Of a DNA stretch of 60,000 nt, positions 1 through 10,627 are shown piece by piece. The DNA lies in contig NC_064037.1 in NCBI RefSeq assembly GCF_932526225.1, forward strand, positions 14,647,703 through 14,707,702, read 5' to 3'. The position numbers and the translations under genes were made by a program. A model generated the notes under the pieces. That model saw only the letters and a program-made list of their open reading frames with translations. It searched no databases and was not told where the DNA came from. The DNA is from Nematostella vectensis. Taxonomy: Eukaryota > Cnidaria > Anthozoa > Actiniaria > Edwardsiidae. Each line of letters starts with the position of its first letter. Position 1 is the first letter of the stretch.

Positions 1-291
1 AGCAATAACAAGGTAACAATTGAAACTGGAAGGTACGAAAAGCCATTTAAAGAACCTAACGAAAGAAAGTGCTTAGTATGCCAGACAGGTAAAGTGGAGG
101 ATGAAGAGCATTTTCTTTTAGAATGTCCGGCCTATAAAAATGATCGGGATGATTTACTGGAATTCCTTAAAACGCATGCAGGTGTCAATGTTAGACCCCA
201 TGCCAACAAAGAAAATAGTTTCGTCAGAATTATGGGATTGAGCCGGAATGAAAACGTGAATCGGCGCTTAGCGAAACATATTTTTGAATGA
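1..291 (+). CDS. C-terminal end of a non-LTR retrotransposon protein, 5' truncated by the window edge
   Basis: The frame is open from base 1 to the TGA at 289-291. It contains a zinc-finger-like motif, CLVCQ...EDEEHFLLECPAY (Cys-x2-Cys, then His and Cys), preceded by IETGRY and followed by a basic segment NVNRRLAKHIFE. This layout is known from the C-terminal tail of reverse-transcriptase polyproteins of LINE elements in invertebrates. The reverse transcriptase itself would lie left of the window. I infer a retrotransposon remnant or end, not a host gene. The clade cannot be decided from this tail; an L1/Tx1-like element is possible. Confidence 0.7.
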   Translation, partial: SNNKVTIETGRYEKPFKEPNERKCLVCQTGKVEDEEHFLLECPAYKNDRDDLLEFLKTHAGVNVRPHANKENSFVRIMGLSRNENVNRRLAKHIFE

Positions 292-483
292 AAGGAGGCA
301 ATAAATGTGAAGCTTCATGACAACGTACATTGACGTCACCTAATCCTCCTAAACAACAAGAATAAAACAAATGCAAAAGGCAAAGTAAGAGAAACACATC
401 AACACCATTCAATATCATTTATTTGATAATTTTTGGATCTACACCGATGTAAATGTTTTAAAAGGTGCCATGAATAAAATATC
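292..483 (+). other. 3' UTR of the retrotransposon with a polyadenylation-like signal
   Basis: Non-coding stretch between the stop codon of the retrotransposon protein and the CCTA repeat. It contains AATAAA at about 474-479, only a few bases before the repeat begins. The arrangement of stop codon, short UTR, AATAAA-like element and simple repeat fits the 3' end of a LINE. Confidence 0.5.
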
Positions 484-764
484 TACTACCTACCTACCTA
501 CCTACCTACCTACCTACCTACCTACCTACCTACCTACCTACCTACCTACCTACCTACCTACCTACCTACCTACCTACCTACCCACCTACCTACCTACCTA
601 CCTACCTACCTACCTACCTACCTACCCACCGACCTACCGACCGACCGACCTACCTACCTACCTACCTACCTACCTACCTACCTACCTACCTACCTACCTA
701 CCTACCTACCTACCTACCTACCTACCTACCTACCTACCTACCTACCTACCTACCTATCTATCTA
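484..764 (+). repeat. (CCTA)n tetranucleotide microsatellite, about 280 bp
   Basis: About 70 copies of CCTA with rare variants (CCCA, CCGA, TCTA). Because four is not a multiple of three, it reads as a Tyr-Leu-Pro-Thr repeat, which is a false open frame. It follows the LINE 3' UTR directly, so it is probably the element's expanded 3' tail. The complementary strand is (TAGG)n, a G-rich strand that could form quadruplex structures. Confidence 0.95.
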
Positions 765-1180
765 GCAATACACGAATTGGCGATACTTTCGTTTTAACGA
801 TATCGATTTTAGGTCCCGCCAGCCATATAAATAACAAAATAGTTGAAGTATTGCAAATAAAAATTTAACGATATTCTAAATATAACAAACAATCCCCGCC
901 AAAACTGTTGACCCATTTCGCAAAATCGGTGGCCCCTTTTGCGTATATGGGTGCATTACAGGTTAACCTCTTGTCAGCCAGGCCCAATCCCCCCCCGAAC
1001 TTATGTTGTTGACTTAGGCCTCGAACTCAGCTATCACACGCATACTAATGATAGGCGCTCAACATTGGCACGGAGGGGAGCATTTATTTTTGTGGCGCAC
1101 GTGATTGCAAGACATGGGATTTTGTGAAGGTTTATAGTGCGGTGAATGGGTAAACTAGGCTCCTTGTCATATCATTATTA

Positions 1181-1199
1181 TTTCGAGGTTCCACTGTAC
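1181..1199 (-). mobile_element. solitary Tc1/mariner-like terminal sequence
   Basis: On the minus strand this reads TACAGTGGAACCTCGAAA. TA followed by CAGTGGAACC is a typical Tc1/mariner-type end, and a related end bounds the element at 31758-32215. No partner end was found nearby, so this is probably a fragment. Confidence 0.35.
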
Positions 1200-1650
1200 A
1201 CAAGTAAATTTGTGGAAGTTTTCTGATCTCCCGAGAGCTAAAAAAACCAACTATTTCAGACTCAGGATTTAGGTTACCGGGGGTAATCTCTATTACCATG
1301 GTAACTAGATTTCTCTCACAGGTTGCATGGACAAATTTCCGTTCTTATGTGGACGAGGAAAACTGATTTGCAAAAGAAACCAGAAAGGATTCACGGCATA
1401 CTACGCAGACGCCTGTAAAAAAACATGTCACATGTGTTGATGGAATAAGCGTTACATGAGGTGAGCAGCCCGCCCCTAGTATCTGGTTTTCTTTTTGGGC
1501 TTGCTGTGGTGTTTCGGGTTACCTGTGCTTCATGATTGTGTCCCAGCCCCGCTTGTCTCATGACCAGCCACAGGATTCCCGAATAGATTACCAGAAACTA
1601 GGCTGGTGTTTATGAACGGCGGAAGCTTGAAAAATTGGGGGATGGGTAAA

Positions 1651-1672
1651 GGGGGGGGGGGGGGGGGGGGGG
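1651..1672. repeat. G22 homopolymer
   Basis: Twenty-two consecutive G residues. The length may be unreliable in the assembly. Confidence 0.9.
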
Positions 1673-2524
1673 AAGAGGTGTAGGACTGTGTCCTATGTTA
1701 TCTTGTGTTGTACTAGGAAGAGTTTTGGAGGCCATATCAGTCTCAACGGGATTTTGGCCATGAACGGAATTGCGAATGGGATGAGGAATTAACAATGGTT
1801 GGGTAACCAGGTAACAAAGCGGGAAAAATCGGGATTCAGTCAGCCACCCATCCACCCCTTCTATCCCCCCACCCCCACAATGTGTATTTTATGTTTCACG
1901 TCATTTAAACTCATATAAAGCCTGCTAGCTGGCTCTCCAGTGGGTTAATTCGGAAATTTCTGTTTTTGGGGTGTGGGGATTTCTGTGGCGACCAAAAAAA
2001 GCTTTTCCCCTCCCCACACTCTTGACTTTTTTGCGCCACGGGATCCTGAATAACGAAATAACACAGGAGAGCCGGCTCGCAGGCTAAATCATATATTTTT
2101 CGATTTTCAGGTGTTTTCATCACCTTCGAAAAGGATTCGAATGTATCAGATTTGAAGAAGCTATTTAGATATGAGATAGATTTGTAGATAGATCTTTAAC
2201 AAACTATTCTGAAAATATCTTTTGTGATTGCTATTCATTCACTTGTAATAAAATATTTCTAACTCAGCTTGGTGTGGAACGTCCCTTAGCGATAGATGTA
2301 TTTTCCCGGGTGAGCTCTTCTATTGCTAAGGGGCTCAAACCTTCGCCATACAAAACAATACTCTTCTACAACCCTCGTCATTCAGTGGTAGGAATGTTGT
2401 GGAATCACTGATGCCGAGACTATTTGCTACATCTTCAACCTGGAGGTGGAATCTTGGTATCACAAATACACGTTATGTTTATTTACATTTCATTGGCAGG
2501 AAGACACAACATGAGTTGATGTGT

Positions 2525-2972
2525 GGGGGGGGGACTTCGAGAAAAACAGACGGGGGTGCTCGACAGCAAAATCAATTTTAACCCCAAGGGATAGCCCTAA
2601 GGGATAGCACATAGGGTGTGGTCGAAGGAATTTTTAACCCGGTTTAACCCGGCTCATGCTGAGAAATAGCATTAAAAAACAATGCTCGTTTTAATTGGCT
2701 GACGGATCCTGTATTGTTATGTTACCGACAAAAGTCGAAAGTATTAACCGATCAGTTGACTTGTGGTTTATTGTAAAATACGTTTCGAGCGATTGGGCCA
2801 CCATTTAGCGTGAGACACCTTAAAATATAGATCGGAAAAAAACCTTCTCCTCCGGCGTTAAAACACCTAAAAGATAGCAGAATCGGGCAATCCTAAGAGA
2901 TAGCTGGTAAGAATTTTATACCCTAAAAGATAGGTCGAGCAGCCCCGTCTACTTTTCTGGAGAACCCCCCCG
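2525..2972. mobile_element. foldback/MITE-like element with terminal inverted repeats of about 45 bp
   Basis: The left end (G-run, then CTTCGAGAAAA, AGACGGGG, TGCTCGAC) and the reverse complement of the right end (G-run, TTCTCCAGAAAA, AGACGGGG, CTGCTCGAC) match with few differences. The interior has further related motifs such as AAGGGATAGC on both sides, so the inverted repeat may extend inward. No coding capacity. Superfamily unknown; target-site duplication not resolved because of the homopolymer ends. Confidence 0.65.
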
Positions 2973-3275
2973 GGACTTATACATTGAAAATGTTAAATTT
3001 CTTATCCAAAGTCGTACGAAATTTAACTGTTGCTCTTACAATTTGTTACGATTGACAAAATAGGTAATGCTGAAGAAACCATCTTACTGTTGTGTTATCA
3101 CAGCCATTCCCAATGCCAATAGATCAAGATGAAAGTGGAGGTATCATTTGCCTTTGTAGAACAGTGCATTTATAACTTGCACTTCACGAACTAAAAGGAT
3201 GATGACCTCATTCCTTCTCTTTGTGTTTTGTGAAAATTCCTTTTGAAAACTATTTTTGAGAATGGTGATACCCAG

Positions 3276-3294
3276 CCCCCCCCCCCCCCCCCCC
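3276..3294. repeat. C19 homopolymer
   Basis: Nineteen consecutive C residues in the presumed promoter-proximal region of UBE2L3, about 270 bp upstream of its start codon. Confidence 0.9.
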
Positions 3295-3560
3295 TCTTTT
3301 TTCCCCCTAGCCTGTCATGCAGCCCCCAGATCTGGTCGCTCGCCGGATTTTTTAAGGAAGTCGGTTTATCCTCGCGCGCTCCGAGAATGGCCGAGTCCAT
3401 CCCGATACCATTCGAAGACGACCCCCCTCCCCTCGATTTGGAAGACGAACCCCCTCCCCTCTTTTAAGACAAAGACATGTGTAAGTACGAGAGACTGGTA
3501 CCGACAAGGGCGGACGTGGATAAGCGCCCATGGCATTGTGGTCTTAAGCTTTCCTGTGTC

Positions 3561-6500
3561 ATGGCGGCCACAAAGAGACTTGGCAAAGTAAGTTGAGAAA
3601 ACGCGACATTTCTCTATTACTGTGCTTATTTACTACTTCTAAAAGGCCTCCGAGCAACATTGATTAACGTGTTACTTCTGTGTACCACCAGCTTCCGTAA
3701 TTCAACTGCTCTAAATCTAGACTTCAACGTTTGTTTGACATTTACCCAGGCCGAAGACCGTCTTGCCGGCTCTAGAGCGGAAACGTTTAAAAATTCTTCC
3801 CTATCTATGGCTTTTACTCTGTTAAATTTATTCGACAATTTCCTGTTTCTCTAAAACAACGATCTTTCATATTTTCAGCTAAATCCAAGTCTTGGTTTTT
3901 AGGCGAAAAGGAGAAAACGTTACACCATGTTTTATTCGTTGGTTTGAGACAACTTTTAGCAACATCAAACCAACAGCCAACAAGTTTCCTTGGTAATCAC
4001 ATGGTTGTCACTGTTTTTATAGGAACTTGATGAGCTCAGAAAAAGCGGTACTAAGACATTTCGCGATGTAAAGGTTGATGAATCTAATATATTGTACTGG
4101 CAAGGGCTGATTGTACCGGTGAGTGAGTGTTTTTATTTTTTGTGTCATCAATTATGAAATGATATTGTCATGTCAGCGATTTTTATTCTGGATCCGTCCC
4201 GAATCGAAGTGTTATGTATGGGAATTTTAGGGATAAGTATATATTTACTTTAGAAATATAAGACTTTCTAACTCTGTCAGTTTTGCACCTATGAACTTAA
4301 AATAAAAGTATGGAAAGACTTGATTTGAAGAACTTGTTTAGATTTCACTATCCTTATTCAGGGCATCTGCCTTTGAATATATCCTGCATATTAGGAATTT
4401 TATTTTTTTCCTGAGTAGCTCAATGCTAGTGGAATTAAGATGGATGATGCATTAAGATGGATGATGATGGTTTAATTTTGTCATTTTGCCATTCATTAGC
4501 ATTTTTCACGGTGGGCTCGCGGGCGACGAAATTGGCGCTTTCAAATGTCGGCAGATTTCCCCATTTTCGAATGCATTTCGCTTCCATGGTGACCAAAGGC
4601 GCATTCTGTAAACAATGCACTGCCGATTGGCCCGAGCGCTGAAATCAGACCACCAAAGCAGCATAAATATTGTATCTGATGTTAATAAAAATCCAGGATT
4701 TAAAAGAAAATTTCATTGTCTTTCTCATGAGAACCTCTTTGTTCCCTGTTAGTCCTCTGTTTTTCGGAAACTGACAAAACTTTCGAGGGTATGATTGTCA
4801 ATCGATCAGAATTTTCTGGCGAGTGTGATATCTTCTCGAGCTTGCTCTGTAAAAAACATGAAAAAACAACCTATCAAATCAGACGAACAAGCAAAACTTT
4901 CATGAACATTTTCTTGTTATGCTTCTGTGTGTATATGTCTTGAAAATCAGCTCATCTAAACTAAAGCTTTTCAAGTTATTAAAGTTTTTGTGAGGTTCTC
5001 TAGTTCACATCTAGTCGGAAATTGAGATGGTTGGAGCGTATAACGTGGATCAAGTGAATGAGTATCGATTTGATATCTAAATGAAAATTTGGGCCGATAG
5101 TATTTCGGCAGAGGATCAAGTAAATATTGATCTGTCATCACCAGAAATTTTTGAGCCAAAGGACAAAATGGCGACTGTTATCTCTGCTTTGAAGGGGGAC
5201 ATTTTTGCGCACGTCCAGCGTTTCTCGAAGATGTGATGTCAGGATGAATCTGCAAGAATTGAATGAGTATCATTTTCTTTTTTGTTTTTCATTGATTTTA
5301 AAATCCTGAAAGAACAAAATGTTTAATATAGATTCCAGTAAGTGTTCTGTAAAACACATGGACTTTAGTTTGGTTTTTGTGAAGTTATTAGCTTTCAAAG
5401 TCAGAGCAAGCGCCGTGGTTCCCAATTGTTCAACCATAGGCCCACTCTATTTCATATATTCATAAATTCTTATTTTATTATTTGAGAGTGTTTTTTGTAC
5501 TTCACCCGCTAAAACCTGAACAGAGGGAAATTGGTTTACTTAAGTTATGTTCTTGTTAACTCTTCCATTCTAAATCAGCACAACTAATTCAAAACAAACG
5601 ATATTCCTGGATTGAGTTTGCTCTTAGGGCTAGACCCTTCACCTATTGTAGTTGTAGAATATAATCTGAATGCTGGATTACACTTGCTTGCAGGTTTTTC
5701 CTTAGGTTTTATTTTAACTTTTGGAATGTGACAAGTCCAACATCTATTCCATTTGTATCAGTGCCTTCACATATGAAAAAAGGGTGGACGTGCGCGAAAA
5801 TCTCTCTTCAAAGCAGAGATAACAGTTGCCATTAGTATGAAGAATGAAGTATGAAGATTGTTACCGTGGCCACCAAATCAAAACTACAAAAAGTTAGCCA
5901 ATAACCATGTGAGAAACACACTTTTGATTAATAGAAAAGTTTATTTGGGGATTCTGTTGTGTTTTGATATAGACTGAGCATTTCTTCACCAATTTTTGGA
6001 AGTCCCATGATAGGGCGCCTTGCCCTTTATTCTTAAGAATGACAAACTTATGTTTTTTGTTCTGTTGTAGGAAATGCCTCCTTACAATAAAGGAGCATTT
6101 AGGATAGAGATCTGCTTTCCTGCAGAGTACCCATTTAAACCCCCAAAGGTCAGTTAAATACATATGTGTAAATATCATTTGTTGTCATTGTTATATATCA
6201 TGTCTAAATGATGAATTGACTTTGTTCAACACATTAGTTTTTTTTGTCTATACTCTAGAAAATTTCTAAAAATTGGACAGTGTTTAGAGTTAGGGAAGCA
6301 TTTACTGAGAGTAGAAGCAACCCTATCATGCCAGAGTGCTTTAAAAGATTCAAATTAAATCAGATTTCTTTAGAAGAATCAAATTAAAGGCTTGTCTGCA
6401 CAAACAAATTTTATGTGGCAAATGTGTATGTGGCCATTTTTATTTGCTCGTGTAGATGATCAAATTTGGCAAATTTTTATGTGGCAAATGCATTTGTCTA

Positions 6501-8284
6501 AAAGCCAACACGTTTGCTTTTATTTGGCAAATAAAAATTGTTAAATATCAAAATTTGTCCATGTGGACGAGACACCAGTAGACCCCAGTCTCCATAAAGT
6601 AGACCCCAGTCTCCACCATTTGCGCATCCAAACATGGTGGCCTCCAGAAAAGGATGGACAGATAAACTTGTTTCCTTATTGTTACCGGAAGAAGTTATGA
6701 AATCCATCGAGGTCCGTTATTCTTTATTCTTTAACAAGATTAGTCGCTAATCCCTGTGCTTCTCTTCGATTTTGACTTTTCCAAGCCTTCACCAAACATT
6801 TTCTCTTTTTTCTATTTTATACATCATATGTCGTGCATCATGGGCGCCATCTTTCTTTGTACCCTAGCCTTTATTTTGTATGCATCTCCGCTGTACAAAA
6901 TCATTACTGACTCAAATTGACAACAAATATTTGTCGATCATCTACACAAGAAAATAAAAATTGCCACATACATTTGCCACATAAAATCTGCTCGTGTAGA
7001 CAGGCCTTAACCATAGTCGAATTACTGTTTATAATTTTCTGAATTTGACATTTTGTTATGATTTGCAGATCACCTTCAAGACTAAGATCTACCATCCCAA
7101 CATAGATGAAAAAGGTCAAGTCTGTCTGCCTATTATTAGTCCAGAGAACTGGAAGCCTGCTACAAAAACAGAACAAGGTGAGTTGTGGATGTGCAATTGT
7201 GATTTTACTCATTTACTGCTCTTAGTATGACTGATTTTGTGTATTTTTTTTTTTGCTGTAATAACAAGGTTGACATTATGATAACTCTGGTAAATATGAG
7301 TGTACAAACATACTGTGCGAGTGATTCCTTCTGTGGATCCATGGTTTACTTGAACTGACTTCAAGTTCCAATTTTCAGTCAATTCTACTCTCTAGTAACT
7401 TAAACCCCCCACTCTAACTGCTTTATCTGTATATTTCTCTGTATATTGTCCTACAATTTGTCAGTATTTTCCAAAATGGCGGCCAAGACATAATGAAAAT
7501 TCAGAACAGTTATTATTCAAGGGTGTATCCAGAAACTCTTGAAAAGGAGGAGGGGGTATACATTTCCGATGTCCTAAATATCACATTACCCATTCAGATT
7601 TTCACTTTTTGGGAAGAATTTGATTTACATGAAAATTGGAACATTTGAAGATGGACAGCGTTTTCAAAATCAACCTTATATGAATTTCAAATCCATACAT
7701 GTCTTATAGTCTAAAAGGATAGATGCTGACTAACACCTTGGCTAATGCCTTGAAAGCTCTCCTAACAAATATTTATATAATTAATCTGACTGTCTGAACT
7801 ATCAAATATGTATTTTCTGTTAAGATTTAGGAGGTCCGTCTCGTATAAGCCTTGCGGTTTCTTACGGTCCTCTTTGTCACACTATGTAAATTATTATATT
7901 ATTATCTTTATTTAAAAAAATGTATTAAGTGACAAAACAATAAACTGAAACTGAAACTTCTATGAATTTGATGTGCTGTAGCTGCTCATTGAAAACTCGT
8001 GATCTACCAAAGGCATATATATTTTGACCCAGAAAACCTCAATTCTGATTAAGTCTTATTTCTTTTGAATTCACTATTAACTTGATGGTGATATTTTTCA
8101 CAATTACATATTTAATCTTGGTGTTTCAGTCATTCAAGCTCTCCTTGCATTGGTCCATGACCCAGAGCCAGAACACCCCCTGCGTGCTGACCTTGCAGAA
8201 GAATACTCTAAGGACAAAAAAAAGTTCATGAAAAATGCAGAGGACTGCACAAAGAAGTATGGAGAGAAACGTCCTGCTGACTAA
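3561..8284 (+). CDS. UBE2L3: UBE2L3 (UbcH7-type) ubiquitin-conjugating enzyme E2, complete, 5 exons
   Basis: Exons: 3561-3587, 4023-4118, 6071-6148, 7069-7177, 8130-8284. All introns are GT-AG and phases agree, giving 154 residues, the same length as human UBE2L3. The start is MAATKRLGK and the end is [10 protein letters not shown]. The UBC fold shows the HPN motif at residues 76-78 and the catalytic Cys86 in GQVCLP. Phe63 in the E3-contacting loop is present. Pro88 and His119, known to restrict this E2 to transfer onto ligase cysteines, are also kept, so it should serve HECT and RBR ligases (Parkin/HHARI class) rather than RING ligases. It acts in cytosol and nucleus. Introns 2 and 3 hold foldback transposons. 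UTRs are not resolved. Confidence 0.97.
5168..5832. mobile_element. foldback element in UBE2L3 intron 2, inverted repeats of about 51 bp
   Basis: The left arm (5168-5222) begins ATGGCGACTGTTATCTCTGC. The right arm (5778-5832), read in reverse complement, begins ATGGCAACTGTTATCTCTGC, and similarity continues through GCGCACGTCCA. The interior has no coding signal. True element boundaries and target-site duplication are not certain. Confidence 0.65.
6384..7010. mobile_element. non-autonomous DNA transposon (MITE) with TTAA at both ends, in UBE2L3 intron 3
   Basis: TTAA at 6384-6387 and 7007-7010 flank inverted repeats of about 90 bp. The left end reads AGGCTTGTCTGCAC and the right end in reverse complement GGCCTGTCTACAC; both continue through TTTTATGTGGCAAATG and GTGTAGATGATC. 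TTAA targets are typical of piggyBac, but TAA-type targets of PIF/Harbinger cannot be excluded. A central stretch (about 6632-6710) reads [17 protein letters not shown] on the + strand, a possible relic of a Myb-like domain, which would favour Harbinger. Confidence 0.75.
7178..8129. other. UBE2L3 intron 4, with a possible retroelement 3' tail
   Basis: Mostly featureless AT-rich sequence. At about 7830-7957 a stretch ends in AATAAACTGAAACTGAAACT after an AT-rich run, which resembles the simple-repeat 3' tail of a LINE or SINE. Weak evidence. Confidence 0.3.
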
Positions 8285-9755
8285 CAACAGAACAATTGTA
8301 ATATTTTTCACTTCGAATTACTTTTAAATGTGCTTGTACATTACGACCAATAAGCACATGGATTGTCTGTTATTTTGATGTCAAACTGATATCATTTCTG
8401 ATGACAATAAGTAGATTTATTTGGTAGTTCTTTAGTAGTCCACCCTAGGTAGTAGCATATGTGTAATTTTAACCTTCTCCCACCATCTGATTGTTATAAT
8501 AAGTGCTTTGGTTTGTTATCAGGTATGTTTTTTGAGGGTATTTTTCTTGTTGTCTGAGGCTAGGGATGTAAAAGGTCATCCTTTACTTTGTCATCATTAA
8601 GTTTTGCAATATATAGTTAGATATACAGCACTCTGCCTTTATGATTTCGTTTGACAGAAAAATTGAGAGAATCGGACAAGCTTTCCAAGACTCTTTTTAG
8701 GCCAAGACAATGACACACTTAAATCCCCTACATTAGTAGGCCACATTAGAACTGTATTTACCTATTATAACTTCCTTATGAACACACATTCTCACACATT
8801 TTGTATTAGCAGGACTAAACAAATTTTTTTGGCTTTTAGTTTGATTTCAATCATCAAGATTGTTAATATTTATACCATGAAAAACAATATTAAACCATGT
8901 TTCTGTACTTTTGTTCTTTGAATCACTTGCTGATCTCATCCCCATTCAGTTACTGTTATAATCTATGGATCTTTTTTAGAACCTATATAATAATCATATA
9001 AACATCTGATTATGAATGAAGGCATCATAAAAGTTGACAGGGGTTATCACCCTATTTTTAGGTAATAAAATTCTACCAACTGCTATCCCTTAGGGGGTGA
9101 TCCATTTTCCCCCCGCTATTGTAGGCCTCACGGTAGTGGATAATCAAATCATAATAGCAACTAGTCATAAATGCAGCAGGCCCGTATGATTTTTAGCTAG
9201 GGGAGGGGGGTTAATTTACCTATTTAGCATACCATATTTCTCTTAGGTACATTGCTCATCCTAGCTCGCAGTGGTACTCAGGCTATGATGCAGACAGAAA
9301 AGAGATGTGCTTGATGGTGGGGCGATTCCGGAAAATTAAAAATGTGTTTGTTTTTAGTTTGAAATTGCTACGATCAAACCCACAGTGCTACCCTAAATTG
9401 ATGTTATTTAAAAAAATATGGTAAATCCTTTGAAATATGTCAGCTTTTTAACGTTGATAAAAAAAATGCCAAACCGAAAATTCATGAATGTATATTGTTT
9501 TCGGATGTTATGTCATACCATCTTGCTGGGGCTGTGGTATTTGTAGGTCGCGCGCCCTGGTACCGAATGAGGCTGCCACGGCGCTCGAGTGAGTGAGGTG
9601 TACGGGAAGTGAAATGTTGAATATGCGGAGGCGACGACTTTCTGTCTCACATTTTCGTCACTTTTAAGCGTATTTAGGGGTCGTGTTTAACACTCAAGGA
9701 TCCCAAGGAGCCGGTAACATTAGCAAATACAACTGCTACCTTTACGGGGTAAAAA
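8285..9755. other. UBE2L3 3' flank and CLIP1 5' flank
   Basis: Contains the UBE2L3 3' UTR. Candidate polyadenylation signals are ATTAAA near 8889 and AATAAA near 9064; neither can be confirmed. From 9177 a fragment begins CAGGCCCGTA and carries a G-rich run plus TCTCTTAGGTA and AGCTCGCAGTGG. The same motifs occur in the element at 23254-23647. The last 200 bp are GC-richer and probably contain the CLIP1 promoter and 5' UTR. Confidence 0.5.
9177..9285 (+). mobile_element. left part of a hAT-like MITE (CAGGCCCGTA family)
   Basis: Starts CAGGCCCGTATGATTTTTAG and shares the order of motifs (G-run, TTTACC, ATTTAGC, TCTCTTAGGTA, CTCGCAGTGG) with the complete copy at 23254-23647. No right terminus was recognised, so this is likely truncated. 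Confidence 0.5.
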
Positions 9756-10627
9756 ATGAGTCATCTTCCGCAGCCTAAAGCCGCTTTAAAACCAGCGACT
9801 AAAATCCACAAACCGATCCAAGGTGGCGGAGGAACAACAACTACGGCGAGTCCGGCGACCGGCGTGGTTAAACCACGAGGGGCCCCATCTGCTAAACCCC
9901 CTGCAACACCATCATCTAGCAAGACTACTTCTACTGCTAGAAGTACCGTGAAACCAAGGGGGACTACTTCTGCAGCATCAAGCGCTGCAACTGGTTTGGT
10001 TAGCCCTAGAGGTTCGATTGCCGGTTCGAGTCAAGTACAACCTCGAGTTTCGAGAGAGAATTCATCTACTAAGCTATCTTATAGAAGGGAAACTTCCAGT
10101 TCTAGCTTACGGAGTTCAGGATCGGAGACTCAACTTAGACGAGAATCTTCGCAATCCTCCATAGTACGAAGAGGTTCGTCCTCTTCGCAGCCAACTCCAT
10201 CCGATGAGTTGCTTAAATTATTTCAAGTGGGAGACCGTGTTTTGGTGAATAACACAAAACCAGGAGTTATTGCTTTTCTGGGAGAGACTAAATTTGCTAA
10301 AGGTGATTGGGCAGGTATTATTTTGGACGATCCAACTGGAAAAAATGATGGATCTGTTGCCGGCGAAAAATACTTTGAGTGTAAACCGCTACATGGTGTC
10401 TTCACGAAGTTGGAAAAAATCACTAAAGTCAATCAAGTCACGGAAAGTCCGGGTTCTCCGGTGGAAAATTCTTCGAGTTTAGAAATCGGAGATCGTGTTG
10501 TTGTTAGCGGGAATAAAATAGGAACTCTCAGATATGTAGGTACTACCGAATTTGCGAAAGGCGAATGGGCGGGAGTTGAGTTGGATGAACCTCTCGGCAA
10601 AAACGACGGGGCAGTCGCTGGAACAAG
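9756..10627 (+). CDS. CLIP1: CLIP1 coding exon 1: Ser-rich basic head, CAP-Gly 1 and most of CAP-Gly 2
   Basis: Encodes residues 1-290 and two bases of codon 291. MSHLPQPK is the first Met of an open frame that is Pro/Ser/Thr/Arg-rich to about residue 150. CAP-Gly 1 runs from VGDRVLV and contains the tubulin-tail-binding GKNDG in [14 protein letters not shown]-Gly 2 starts EIGDRVVV and contains [11 protein letters not shown], then is interrupted by the intron inside the Arg codon. The basic Ser-rich segments around the CAP-Gly domains are known phosphoregulated microtubule-binding regions in CLIP-170. Confidence 0.95.

Larger units (their letters stand above)
765..2524. other. intergenic DNA without recognised genes
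   Basis: No open frame with conserved protein character was found. Notable contents are a mariner-like terminal sequence near 1181-1199, a G22 homopolymer at 1651-1672, and a short inverted repeat around CCCTTAGCGATAG and CTATTGCTAAGGG near 2284-2332. The short open frames here look like chance. Confidence 0.6.

Noticed and set aside
470-868. 132-residue Tyr-Leu-Pro-Thr repeat protein
   Set aside because: It is a translation of the CCTA microsatellite, with no conserved flanking domain.
3191-3591. Proline-rich frames around the C19 run upstream of UBE2L3
   Set aside because: They depend on the homopolymer and overlap the UBE2L3 start region in the wrong frame.
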